Program-made: the position numbers and the translations under genes
Part shown: in pieces, positions 1-9,252 of the stretch
How the letters are laid out: every line of letters starts with the position of its first letter
Position numbering within the stretch: position 1 is the first letter of the stretch
The notes under the pieces: model-generated
What the model was told of the DNA's origin: nothing
The model's input: only the letters and a program-made list of their open reading frames with translations
Databases searched by the model: none
Origin: an uncultured Lewinella sp.
Lineage (GTDB): Bacteria > Bacteroidota > Bacteroidia > Chitinophagales > Saprospiraceae
Reading direction: 5' to 3'
NCBI GenBank assembly: GCA_913057725.1
Contig: CAJXOS010000015.1
Coordinates: forward strand, 1 to 64,000
Length of the DNA stretch: 64,000 nt

Positions 1-1081
1 CGGCATAGTGGTAGGCTCCCAGCTATCTCCACCATCATCTGTTCTGACAATCGCTCCCCGTCCAGCAGCCCAGCCGATGTTAGCGTCTAGAAAATCGATG
101 TGGTTGAAAGTGTACTTAATATCTGGTACCTGATCGATGTAATCCAGCCCACCATTTTCTGAATAAGCAACGGAACCATAACTACAAGCCAACCAGACGC
201 GGCCATCCGGAAGAGTCGTCAGGTATTGATAGTTGTACCCGTACGGTAAGGCAGCGAAACGCTCCACGGTTTGACCACCGTCGCCAGTAGCATAAACGAC
301 TAAGGCTCCTTGTGAGAACACTAGCTTATCCTCATCAATGACTTCAATCTGATCTAGATGACTACCGAAAGCATTGGCCAAACGTAGCGACCAGGTTTGT
401 CCGCCGTCTGTAGTCTTATACAGGTCTTTGAACACACATGCATAGCCAATATTTTGGTCGAGAAAAGCCACCAGTGTAGATTCATCAAAGTCTGTATCAT
501 TGAAGACCTGCCAATTGGCGCCACCATCTATCGTTTGCATTAGTTGAGCACCAGCCTATTTCCTCTGATGTAAAATGCAACGATTTCAAATCATCCTCTC
601 CTAAATCTGGAGTGACGGACGACCAATTTTGTCCACCATCTACCGATTTGTAAATCTGTCCAGGATTAGCAGCATACATGGCGGCATTACTGGGAAGGGA
701 CCTAAAGGAAAGCGAGCCGCCTTCATAGGGATCGGTGAATGTAGAGGTAGTCCACGTAGCGCCACCGTCATTAGTAACCTGAATTTGGTTACTGAACAGT
801 AGCAGGAAGGACTGACCCTCTGTTTCTGGAATAGCAGCGATCCGCCGAGTACTGTTCAGAGATTCCGAGTAGACACTCCAGTTTTCGCCATAATCAGTCG
901 TTTTCAGTAATAAGCCTGCGGTTCCAATAGCTAATCCTGATCCGTTACTGTGCATGGCTACGTCCTCCATTCGGTTAAGGAAAGAACTAGGATTTTGCTT
1001 TTGCAGATCTTGTGCCCTTGCGGATAGCATCAGACATAACGCTAATAATAGAGCGCCAAAGTGGGTATACGTTTTACGCAT
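1..1081 (-). pseudogene. Secreted BNR/YCF48-repeat protein, frameshifted, 3' end outside window
   Basis: The gene starts at 1081 with a signal peptide (MRKTYTHFGALLLALCLMLS, cleavage after ARAQ). It then encodes repeats of the photosystem-assembly/BNR type, with motifs such as KTTDYGENWS, TNDGGATWT and KSVDGGQNWS. This frame stops at 497, just after a stretch that makes no sense for the family (DRWWRQLAGLQ). The same repeat pattern resumes in the next frame from about 550 (MQTIDGGANW, KTTDGGQTWS, RTDDGGDSWEP) and stays open to base 1. Removing one T near 549-551, or adding two bases there, would restore a single reading frame. This is either a real frameshift or a sequencing error. Such proteins in this phylum usually end in a T9SS sorting domain, which would lie beyond base 1. 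The neighbouring two-component genes have the same orientation but no evident functional link. Confidence 0.75.
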
Positions 1082-1194
1082 GTGTTCATAAGGTTTTGGT
1101 GAAGGAATTCTATGAGTACTAGCTGTTTACTGCTTAACCAGGTGATTTGGTTAGCAGATGTTAAAAGGTCCGTAGTAGTTGCTGATGAGTTCGC

Positions 1195-1836
1195 CTATTC
1201 GAGTAAGCCGTATTCTAAACCGGTTCGTACCAAGCCGGCGGTATTTCTTGCGCCTAGTTTAATGAGCAGATTGCGCCGGTGTGTTTCCACTGTACCGAAG
1301 CTAATTCCCAATTCACTTGCTATTTCTCCAGTAGTGTATTCATTGACAATGAGCTGGAGAACCTGCTTCTCTCTGCGTGACAACTGCGGGAAAGGTGATT
1401 TCTGCTCTTTCTTTTCCGCACCTGCCAAGCTAGCCATCACGATGTCCGCTACTTCTGGGCTGAAGTACTGTTGCCCTTTTACCACGGTTCGGATCGCTTT
1501 CAGAATATCTGCTTTTCCAGCATTTTTCAGGAGGTAACCATTTGCCCCGTTTTTCAACATCATCTTGATCATGCTGGCTTCTTTCAACATGGAAAGAATG
1601 AGGATGCGAATATTTGGGTAGTCTCTTCTGATTTGTCGGCAAGCATCTACTCCGTTGATCTTGGGCATATTGATATCTAGGAGAATAATGTCATAGTTGG
1701 CTTGCTTCAGGCCTTCCAAGGCAGCCGCGCCATCATTAGCCTCTCCCTTACAGACAATATCTTCTTCATCGGAAAGCATGAGTTTGATACCGTCAATTTC
1801 CAGTTGGTGATCATCTGCGATGAAGAGGTTAATCAT
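1195..1836 (-). CDS. NarL/LuxR-family response regulator
   Basis: A 213-residue response regulator with an N-terminal receiver domain (about 1-120) and a C-terminal LuxR-type helix-turn-helix (about 150-210). The receiver shows the acidic pair D8-D9, the phosphoacceptor D54 in LLDINMP and the conserved K104 in YLLKNA. The output domain has the LSRREKQVLQLI start and the recognition helix region GTVETHRRNLLIKLG. The gene lies 156 bases downstream of a HisKA_3-type histidine kinase on the same strand, the usual partner of this class. Phosphorylation would be expected to promote dimerisation and DNA binding. The target genes cannot be read from the sequence, though the adjacent secreted-protein genes are candidates. 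Confidence 0.93.
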   Translation of the reverse strand: MINLFIADDHQLEIDGIKLMLSDEEDIVCKGEANDGAAALEGLKQANYDIILLDINMPKINGVDACRQIRRDYPNIRILILSMLKEASMIKMMLKNGANGYLLKNAGKADILKAIRTVVKGQQYFSPEVADIVMASLAGAEKKEQKSPFPQLSRREKQVLQLIVNEYTTGEIASELGISFGTVETHRRNLLIKLGARNTAGLVRTGLEYGLLE

Positions 1837-1992
1837 GAATTCGGGTTTTGGATGTTAGTAGATGGTCTTTTGCTTATTCATTCCGCTACCAAAAGGTAAT
1901 TACTTGCTGTTGACTCGGTATTCAATGTGCCTACTCACAAAATTAGCTGAAATACGCCATCGGGCTTACCAGAATTCTGTCCGTTTAGGCCT

Positions 1993-3978
1993 CTATGAAT
2001 TCACGTAGTTTTCACTCAACGGTACGTTAAAGGAAATGGTAGTACCCTCACCTGGTACACTGTCTACATGCCAGCTCCCCTTGAGGTACTGCACCCGGGA
2101 ACTAAAGCTCTTTAAGCCAACTGACTTTTTGTGCAGGGCTTCTTCAAATTCAAAGCCCTTACCATTGTCTTCGACTGTCATGTGTAGTTCATCGCCATGT
2201 GCGATGAGCTGGATCAAGACGTGAGTGGCCTGAGCATGCTTGAGAATATTATTCACCGCCTCTTGCAGGATTCGATATATAGCAACGGTACGCGCTTCTT
2301 CCATGGCATTCAAGTCACCTACCAGTTCCAGATCACAAGCAACGCCGCTTGTACGTACCTGTACGGCAAGATCTTCCAAGGCCCCTTCCAGTCCAGCATA
2401 CAACAGGGCTGCCGGCATCATATTTTGCGATATTCGACGAACCTCGGTACAGGCCCTGTCTATCAAAGCCCCCGTTTGTGGTACGACCTCTTGAAATTTC
2501 TCAGTATCGGCTACCGCCTCCGCTACCGTGTTATAGTGGGCTTTAATCGTTGTGAGCAAGCCCCCCATTCCATCGTGCAGATCTTTGGCAATACGGCGGC
2601 GCTCTTGTTCCTGACCCTCAATCATGGATGAAAGAGCAAGGAGTCGTTTTTCCTGTTCCAGGCGCTGGATCTTTTCCTCCTGAATCGCAGCCTCTTGAGC
2701 CGCTAGTAACTCCCGTTGCCGGATGCGTTGGCGGGCACCGCCAAAGATAGAGATCGCTAATAGCGCCAAGAATACCGAGCTACCCAACCAGATGTTCCGT
2801 TCCTGCGTTTTTTGGTCAAGTTCGAGCTGGTTAATCCGGAGAGCTTGTTCTTTCTTCTCCGTCTCAAATTCAACCTGGTACCGTTTAAAATTCCGCTCCG
2901 CCTCCGCATTTCTAAGGCTATCGATAACAGCATGACTTAGTCGCGTGAAATTTAATGCCTTCTGATAGTTTCCTTCCTCCTCATAGTACATTGCCAATCG
3001 GGTTCTGATCGCAACGATGTATGAGTTATAGCCTACTTGAGTATAGAGGCGATCAGCAGTTTCGAAAGCCTCCTTCGACTTTTGGTATTTGCCACGATCT
3101 TCATAGAGGGTGCCGAGGTCGTGATAAACAGATCCTAATTTGTAGGTATTTCCCGTTTCTCTGTGATACGCAGCTGCAGCATATAAGACCTCCTCAATAT
3201 CAACGTCCTCCATGGCCAACATTCGGAAGAGGGAGAAGTGTTCCGGCTTTTGCAGAACATCAATGTCAAAAGAATTAGCCCCCTTGTATTCATCCCAGGA
3301 AACACTCACTTCGTACATCAAGTCAAAGCGCTTTCTTAGGATTGCATAAGCAAAGACCGAATACAACACGTAGCCCCGATCCGCTTTTGAGGCATTAGCC
3401 GGAAGTGCCGCCATTGCATCACGGTAATTCTGATCAGCCGCCTCATAGTCTTGTCGTTTATCATTGATATTCCCATAGCCATTATAGCACTTCCAAACTG
3501 ACTCTTCTTCCCCGTTTGCCAAGAAGCGTTTCTCCGCCTCCTGAAAATAGTAATAGGCAGAATCTAAGTTAAAGCCACGACTGTGGCTCAAACCAATATC
3601 CAGAAAAGCAAACCCAATCTGCCGTTCAAGATTATGCTCTTTTGCAATTGCAAGGGCTTCATGAAAGGTTCTACGCCCCTGCTCTAAATTTCCGTGATTG
3701 TGCTGAAAGGAACCGACTATCAGTCGCGAACGGAACTTCGCCACAATATCATCAGTGGTGTGTCCCAGTTGCCACAATTTATCTGCATAATAATACATAC
3801 TATCATTATTACGCATTTGATAGTAAACGGCAGCATCCGCAAGAACGTCATGTAGTTCTGGTCCCGGCTCTAAGACTTCTGCCAATAATCGAAGACTATC
3901 AATTCCCTTTTGAGCACTGAGGGAAAAGCTGGACAAGAATACCAGTAAGAGGAAAAAATGTTTCGGGGGGGTATGCAT
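1993..3978 (-). CDS. TPR-containing sensor histidine kinase (HisKA_3 type)
   Basis: A 661-residue sensor kinase. I chose the ATG at 3978, because the signal peptide (MHTPPKHFFLLLVFLSSFSL) begins there; an in-frame ATG at 4002 would add eight residues. Order: signal peptide, periplasmic TPR-like repeats (about 40-370), a membrane segment (about 395-415, WLGSSVFLALLAISIF), a charged coiled coil, then a HisKA_3 dimerisation domain with the phosphoacceptor H468 in KDLHDGMGG. The HATPase domain carries the N box (EAVNNILKHA) and the G box (DNGKGF). TPR sensors of this design are common in Bacteroidota and the stimulus is unknown. The LuxR-type regulator immediately downstream is the likely partner. 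No Shine-Dalgarno sequence is seen. Confidence 0.92.
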   Translation of the reverse strand: MHTPPKHFFLLLVFLSSFSLSAQKGIDSLRLLAEVLEPGPELHDVLADAAVYYQMRNNDSMYYYADKLWQLGHTTDDIVAKFRSRLIVGSFQHNHGNLEQGRRTFHEALAIAKEHNLERQIGFAFLDIGLSHSRGFNLDSAYYYFQEAEKRFLANGEEESVWKCYNGYGNINDKRQDYEAADQNYRDAMAALPANASKADRGYVLYSVFAYAILRKRFDLMYEVSVSWDEYKGANSFDIDVLQKPEHFSLFRMLAMEDVDIEEVLYAAAAYHRETGNTYKLGSVYHDLGTLYEDRGKYQKSKEAFETADRLYTQVGYNSYIVAIRTRLAMYYEEEGNYQKALNFTRLSHAVIDSLRNAEAERNFKRYQVEFETEKKEQALRINQLELDQKTQERNIWLGSSVFLALLAISIFGGARQRIRQRELLAAQEAAIQEEKIQRLEQEKRLLALSSMIEGQEQERRRIAKDLHDGMGGLLTTIKAHYNTVAEAVADTEKFQEVVPQTGALIDRACTEVRRISQNMMPAALLYAGLEGALEDLAVQVRTSGVACDLELVGDLNAMEEARTVAIYRILQEAVNNILKHAQATHVLIQLIAHGDELHMTVEDNGKGFEFEEALHKKSVGLKSFSSRVQYLKGSWHVDSVPGEGTTISFNVPLSENYVNS

Positions 3979-4143
3979 AGGGGCACCAGGATTTTGGAAC
4001 ATGGTGAACGACCATCAAATGGTTCACTCTGGGTCCAAAATACAAAAAGACGGGAACAGCACCTATCATGCTATCCCCGTCAAAACGATCTGAAAAGCCC
4101 TTGGTCTTATCGTAGATCAATGATCTACTGACAAGCCAATAGA

Positions 4144-7100
4144 TTATAATTTGCTAACCCGAATCGTCCGCTGACCTTGGTCGGTCTGCAAACGGAATAG
4201 GTAGATTCCTGCAGGAAGTTGCTCTAGATCCAACTCAACTTGTTGTGGCCCAGCAGGGCTACGCAGCAGCTGTTGTTGTATCTGGCGACCATTCATATCA
4301 AATAGGCTCCAGCTTCCATTCAGTGGCTGGTCACTCACCCAATTTACGATTGCTCGGTCCGCAGTTGGGTTTGGAGCAATGCGAATACTTGGCACTGTTG
4401 GTACCTCATCTGTACTACTCACTAGTGAGAATACTGGATTACTAGTGAATCCATCATCTTCACCATCAATAGTGATGGTAGTAGAGAAGCTATTTGTACA
4501 ACCGTCAGCACTTGTCGTTGTGAGGGTCACTGTGTAAGTACCAGGCTCACTGTAAGTATGCAGTGCTAGTGGATCAGTGCTGGTATTGCCATCACCAAAG
4601 TCCCAGACGAAGCCTATGGCATCCGGACTAGACAAATTGATGAAGTATACCTCCAAAGTACTTGGGTTAATGATTGGCAAGAACCAAGCACGACACTCCA
4701 GATCACCGTACCAAACATTCTCTCCAGCTTGTAGGCCAATTTGGACACTGGACTCACACTCATCGTTGAAGATGGTCAAGGTTACCTGGTAGGTACCCTC
4801 TTCTGCGTAGGTGTGTACAGGGTTTTGCTCACTAGAGGTATTGCCATCACCGAAGTCCCAGAACCAAGCAGATGCAGTACCTAACGAGAAGTCGATAAAC
4901 TGATACGTCAGTAGATCATCTGGATCTGGTTGCTCAAAGAAGAAGAATGCTTGACAAGCTGGACCACCTACTCCGCCACCATCTCCGATACAGATGTGGT
5001 AGATAACGGTCATCGTGCCGCAATCAGGGCTTTCAACCGTAAGCGTCACATCAAATACACCTTCTTCAAAGTACGTATGCTCTGGATTCTGCTCTGTAGA
5101 TGTATTACCGTCACCGAAGTCCCAGAACCAGCTGGTAATACCGTCTGGAGCGAAGGAATTATCGGTAAAGACTACCGTATAGCCCTCTTCCGTATCATCC
5201 AATACAACGAAGCTAAAGTCAGCGAAGCAGTCCTCACCACCATCACATGGGAAGATGTCATCTGCACCATAACCAGCACAAGCAGCTTCACAAGGATTGA
5301 GGAAGGTAAGTAAATCACCGGTTGCTGGATCAATTACGCACACTGGTAGGTAGTAATCATCACAGACACAATCAGGACAATCTACAAAGTCGTCCGGCGT
5401 AAAGCCTTCGCACTCCGCAACACATGCGTTTGGAAGGGTGATAATTTCACCACTGGCAGTAGCAACGCAAACTGGATCCCAAATTGTTGGGCAGTTGCAT
5501 TCCTCTTCACAGTCGACAAATTGATCAGGACCGTAGCCAGCACACTCTGCCACACATGCATTCGGGAAAGTGATAACTTCACCACCTGCAATAGCAACAC
5601 ACACAGGCTCCCAAACAGCTGGACAATTACACTCGTCATCACAGTCTACAAACTGATCTGGACCGAAGCCAGCGCACTCTGCATAGCAAGAGTTCTCAAA
5701 ACTGATAATTATTCCTGTTGCTGGATCAAGTACGCAAACCGGAGCATATACATCTGGGCAGACGCAATCAGGCTCACAAGGAACAAAGTCGCCCTCATCG
5801 TAACCAAAGCAGCCTGCTTCACAAGCGTTTCCGAAGGTGATAATGTCACCGGTGTCAGTCAATACACAAACCGGATCCCACTCGTCAGTACAGGTACAAT
5901 CACCTTCACAATCTTCTAGGAAGTCTTCTTCGCTAAAGCCTTCACAAATCGCAATACATGCGTTCGGGAAAGTAATGATCTGCCCAGTTACTGCTACGCA
6001 TACTGGTTCCCAGATTGTTGGACAAGCACAAGGCCCCTCTTCCACTGTAACCTCCTGAACCACAGTCGATGTACAGCCATCAGCTGTAGTAACCGTCAAA
6101 GTAACAGCGTAGGTGCCAGCTTCTCCGTAAGTATGTACAGGTGCTTCTTCACTGCTGGTGTTTCCGTCACCGAAATTCCATTCCCAGCTCACGACGTCAC
6201 CAGCAGCGAATGCGCCGAAGGCAATCGTAAGTGGTTCATCCACTGGATGGGCTAAAATGTGGGCGTAACACTCCCCTCCTGTAACTACAATAGCAAAACT
6301 TGTTGCTACGCAGCCTTCCTCTACGGTTGTTAGAATAACAAAGTATACGCCTGGAGTTTCTGAATAGGTATGAGTAGGACTAGCCTCTTCGCTAGTATTG
6401 CCATCACCAAAATCCCAAAGGTATTCGATAGCTGGGTCTGCGCCAGCAGTTGTAGTAAACTCGAAAGTAAAGTCATCTAGCTGCGTATAGGTGATTTCTA
6501 CACTACAGCCACCGTCACAATGATAGTATTGATCAGGACCATAACCGGCACATTCTGCGAAACATGGATTATCGAAAGTGATAATGTTACCTGCGGCATC
6601 CTCTACACAAACAGGATCGAGGTACTCCGGACATACACATTCATCATCACAGTGATAATAAACGTCTGGTCCGTAACCGGCGCATTCTGCTTCACAAGGA
6701 TTAATGAAAGTCAGAATGATGCCACCAGGCGTAGCTACACAAACTGGGTCATAAATATCCTCTGGACATTCGCAATCATTCTCGCATTCCTCCCATTGTT
6801 CAGGACCATAGCCTTCGCATTGAGCAAAACAGAAATTACTGAAAGTAAGTACTGTTCCGTCATCCAAGGTCACACAGACAGGGTCATAGAATTCTGGACA
6901 GTTACATCCATCACAAGGCTGATATTGACCAGGCTCGTAGCCTGCACACTCCGCAAGACACGCATTGTCAAATTGAATGAAGCCTCCAAATGGATTGTAT
7001 ACACAAACTGGGTCGTACACATCCTCAGGACACTCACACTCGGTCTCACAGTCCATCCATTGGTCTGGGCCGTAGCCCTCACACTCTGCAAAGCAGTGAT

Positions 7101-7926
7101 TCGGAAATTCGATGATATCTCCATCTGCACCGATTACACATACTGGTGCATAGAATTCCGGACAACCGCATTCATTACCATCGCAAGAGAAGTATTCATC
7201 CGGGCTATAGCCAGCGCACTCCGCATAGCAAGCATTGGTAAATTCGAGTAGTGCTCCGCTGGCAGTTACAACACATACCGGGATATACTCATCCGTAGGA
7301 CAGTCACAGTCACTTTCATTGTAAACGGTAACTATTTGAACTACAGTTGAAGAGCAGTCTTCCCCTGATATTGTTAGCAAAACCTCGTACTGGCCGGCTT
7401 CCGTGTACACATGCTGCGGATTTTGCTCCGTGCTTGTGTTTCCATCACCGAAGTTCCATGTCCAAGTGACTACTCCGTCCTCACCGGGATGAGAGACATC
7501 GAAGAAATGTACTAGAAAACCTTCGTCACTAGGAATCTGCTCCCAGTAGAAAAAGGCCTCACACTCTGGTGGTGGTGGTGGATCGATACCTTCACAAATA
7601 ACAAAGTCGACCACATAGCTATCCTGTGCCGGGTCGATATCAATAAGCTGTTCTAATGGTACACCTGTACAAAGGTCGAACGTCTGTACGCTCAATGGTA
7701 CTACATCACCACTGGCGAAGTCTATGATTAATTCATATGTTCCGTCGTCAGCAGTGGTTCCGTTAGCAAGTTGAAGGCCGTCTGGGGAGAAGACATCAAC
7801 CGGCCAACCGGGGACTAGCTGGCCATCTGCATTTCCAAGAGTGATCGTGCCAGACACGTTCACTTGGGCAGACAAGACCGCAGCTAGACTTAGGAAAGCC
7901 CAACCGAATAGGAAAAGTTTGCGCAT
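4144..7926 (-). CDS. Giant secreted protein with 12 Kazal-like and 6 PKD modules, T9SS cargo
   Basis: A 1260-residue protein with a signal peptide (MRKLFLFGWAFLSLAAVLSA) and a short Cna/carboxypeptidase-regulatory-like N domain (about 25-110). Next come PKD 1, six Kazal-like repeats, PKD 2-3, six more Kazal-like repeats, PKD 4-6, and a C-terminal T9SS type A sorting domain (IRIAPNPTADRAIVNW to IRVSKL). Each Kazal-like repeat of about 44 residues has six cysteines in the order CxC, PVC, NxC, AxC and a final C. The spacings C2-x7/8-C3 and C4-x3-C5 fit Kazal inhibitors, but C3 to C4 is about four residues longer than usual, and PVCV replaces PVCG. PKD modules carry the WDFGDGNTS signature. The P1 position is mostly Glu or Asp, so ordinary trypsin inhibition is unlikely. 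Possible roles are inhibition of Glu/Asp-specific proteases or purely structural adhesion. The protein is probably extracellular or surface-anchored. Confidence 0.85.
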   Translation of the reverse strand: MRKLFLFGWAFLSLAAVLSAQVNVSGTITLGNADGQLVPGWPVDVFSPDGLQLANGTTADDGTYELIIDFASGDVVPLSVQTFDLCTGVPLEQLIDIDPAQDSYVVDFVICEGIDPPPPPECEAFFYWEQIPSDEGFLVHFFDVSHPGEDGVVTWTWNFGDGNTSTEQNPQHVYTEAGQYEVLLTISGEDCSSTVVQIVTVYNESDCDCPTDEYIPVCVVTASGALLEFTNACYAECAGYSPDEYFSCDGNECGCPEFYAPVCVIGADGDIIEFPNHCFAECEGYGPDQWMDCETECECPEDVYDPVCVYNPFGGFIQFDNACLAECAGYEPGQYQPCDGCNCPEFYDPVCVTLDDGTVLTFSNFCFAQCEGYGPEQWEECENDCECPEDIYDPVCVATPGGIILTFINPCEAECAGYGPDVYYHCDDECVCPEYLDPVCVEDAAGNIITFDNPCFAECAGYGPDQYYHCDGGCSVEITYTQLDDFTFEFTTTAGADPAIEYLWDFGDGNTSEEASPTHTYSETPGVYFVILTTVEEGCVATSFAIVVTGGECYAHILAHPVDEPLTIAFGAFAAGDVVSWEWNFGDGNTSSEEAPVHTYGEAGTYAVTLTVTTADGCTSTVVQEVTVEEGPCACPTIWEPVCVAVTGQIITFPNACIAICEGFSEEDFLEDCEGDCTCTDEWDPVCVLTDTGDIITFGNACEAGCFGYDEGDFVPCEPDCVCPDVYAPVCVLDPATGIIISFENSCYAECAGFGPDQFVDCDDECNCPAVWEPVCVAIAGGEVITFPNACVAECAGYGPDQFVDCEEECNCPTIWDPVCVATASGEIITLPNACVAECEGFTPDDFVDCPDCVCDDYYLPVCVIDPATGDLLTFLNPCEAACAGYGADDIFPCDGGEDCFADFSFVVLDDTEEGYTVVFTDNSFAPDGITSWFWDFGDGNTSTEQNPEHTYFEEGVFDVTLTVESPDCGTMTVIYHICIGDGGGVGGPACQAFFFFEQPDPDDLLTYQFIDFSLGTASAWFWDFGDGNTSSEQNPVHTYAEEGTYQVTLTIFNDECESSVQIGLQAGENVWYGDLECRAWFLPIINPSTLEVYFINLSSPDAIGFVWDFGDGNTSTDPLALHTYSEPGTYTVTLTTTSADGCTNSFSTTITIDGEDDGFTSNPVFSLVSSTDEVPTVPSIRIAPNPTADRAIVNWVSDQPLNGSWSLFDMNGRQIQQQLLRSPAGPQQVELDLEQLPAGIYLFRLQTDQGQRTIRVSKL

Positions 7927-7975
7927 AATTAGTAATTTAGAGTATAGTTATTGAATGCTTTCATTGTGGAAGCGC

Positions 7976-7999
7976 ATGGGTCGGGTTCTCCCGACCCAT
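7976..7999 (-). terminator. Hairpin between two secreted-protein genes
   Basis: A perfect 10-bp stem, ATGGGTCGGG paired with CCCGACCCAT, with a four-base loop. It lies 15 bases past the stop of the dockerin-like gene (8015) and before the start of the Kazal/PKD gene (7926). There is no clear U-run on the minus strand, which is common for terminators in this phylum. Confidence 0.65.
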
Positions 8000-8014
8000 T
8001 CTTGTTGTTCATAG

Positions 8015-9094
8015 TCAGGGCACCACCAGACGTAATCTGGAAATTCCCTGTTCTCCTTCTAGTTGTATAAAATAGCAGCCGCTGGAAAGGGCAAGATCAT
8101 TGCCTGTCCATTGCTGTGTAGAGCCAAATCGATAGTGATTGACAACCCTTCCCAGTGCATCACAAATCACAAGTTGCTGGAAGTCATATTCCGCATGCAC
8201 CTGCACTTGCCCCTGATAAGGATTTGGAAAAACGGTAGCACCAAGTGCATTCGTCTGCGTTGGTTCGGTGGAAGAAATGGTACCCGGGCGATACAGCTTA
8301 ATAGTAAAGGAATCAACCTGTACCGGAACGGCTTGTAAGCCCTCGTCAAGTAGGAGAACTTGCTCTAACATAAGGTGGGTCTCCATCGTATCAGGAGCCG
8401 TTTCCAAAAGGTCCACCATATCATCAATTACAATGAGACTGAGTGTTCCAGCAGTACCACCTCCTGCCAAGGGATCAAGCCCCAAACGAGTCATCCCTAC
8501 ATCAATCTGGCCAATACCATTCTTCTGTAAGGACATCCCGCTACCATCTTCCGCTAACCAACTGCTTTGGGCATCAAAGGAAACTGCAGCAAAATGACTG
8601 GGGTGATAACGCAAGCGGAAGGCTAAGCCATTAATGTTGACTGTCTCAGGGATAACCAGATCTAAGGGAAAGGCAATGACCTGACCTCCGGTAACAGGAA
8701 TCGCCAACTCATCATTATTCCATCGTACACGGGTAGTCTCACTGACACCGATTGGTACTTCGAGTGGTGTAACGAGCTCTTCCGTGTCACCGAAGTGATC
8801 ACTCCAAACAACGAAATCGAGCAGGTTGACTACTCCGTTTCCATCACCATCCGCATGAATAAAGTTAGGGCCACTCGGAAAATCTTCCGCCCAGAATTGA
8901 GCTACAGTTTGAGCCTGGCTATCTTCTGTCAGGATTCGAGCAGGGCCCGTTTCACCGACGGCATATCCTATGTACGGAATGTCATATTGGTCTACAATAC
9001 CGTTGGCATTAGCATCCCCCGGGTATACCTCGTCTTGCCCAAATAAAGGCACCAACAAGACTGAAAGTAGGCCACATAGCAGTCCTCTAAACAT
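8015..9094 (-). CDS. Secreted dockerin/cohesin-like protein with T9SS sorting domain
   Basis: A 359-residue protein. The signal peptide (MFRGLLCGLLSVLLVPLFGQ) is followed by two calcium-loop motifs typical of dockerin type I, DANANGIVDQYD and DGDGNGVVNLLDF (about residues 27-105). The middle region (about 115-270) resembles a cohesin-type beta sandwich, with INGLAFRLRYHPSHF and a GTAGTLSLIVID stretch. The C-terminus is a T9SS type A sorting domain (ATVFPNPYQGQVQV to SRLRLVVP). It is likely exported through the outer membrane and anchored or released. In Bacteroidota this pairing normally marks T9SS cargo, not a cellulosome. A strong hairpin follows the stop. Confidence 0.8.
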   Translation of the reverse strand: MFRGLLCGLLSVLLVPLFGQDEVYPGDANANGIVDQYDIPYIGYAVGETGPARILTEDSQAQTVAQFWAEDFPSGPNFIHADGDGNGVVNLLDFVVWSDHFGDTEELVTPLEVPIGVSETTRVRWNNDELAIPVTGGQVIAFPLDLVIPETVNINGLAFRLRYHPSHFAAVSFDAQSSWLAEDGSGMSLQKNGIGQIDVGMTRLGLDPLAGGGTAGTLSLIVIDDMVDLLETAPDTMETHLMLEQVLLLDEGLQAVPVQVDSFTIKLYRPGTISSTEPTQTNALGATVFPNPYQGQVQVHAEYDFQQLVICDALGRVVNHYRFGSTQQWTGNDLALSSGCYFIQLEGEQGISRLRLVVP

Positions 9095-9252
9095 AGTTCT
9101 GTCCTTTTGTTAGGATAAAATTAGGGGCAATTACTGGCGCAAACAATTACAAAATGGCAAATTTTTCACTAAATTTCGACTTCACAAATATCGCAAACAC
9201 CTGAAAAACAATATACTAATCCTATTTTTTATCACAAATACATTATTGCGAG

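Noticed and set aside
1112-1537. Open plus-strand frame of 141 codons
   Set aside because: It lies antisense to the response regulator gene, which has clear family motifs.
6520-7251. Open plus-strand frame of 243 codons
   Set aside because: It is antisense to the Kazal-like repeats and rich in Ile, Thr and Cys, as expected from the mirrored codons; it has no family features.
5200-7300. Regularly spaced DNA repeats that could suggest a CRISPR array or satellite
   Set aside because: The period of about 130 bases corresponds to the Kazal-like protein repeats of one continuous gene, and the copies differ in codons as expected for coding repeats.
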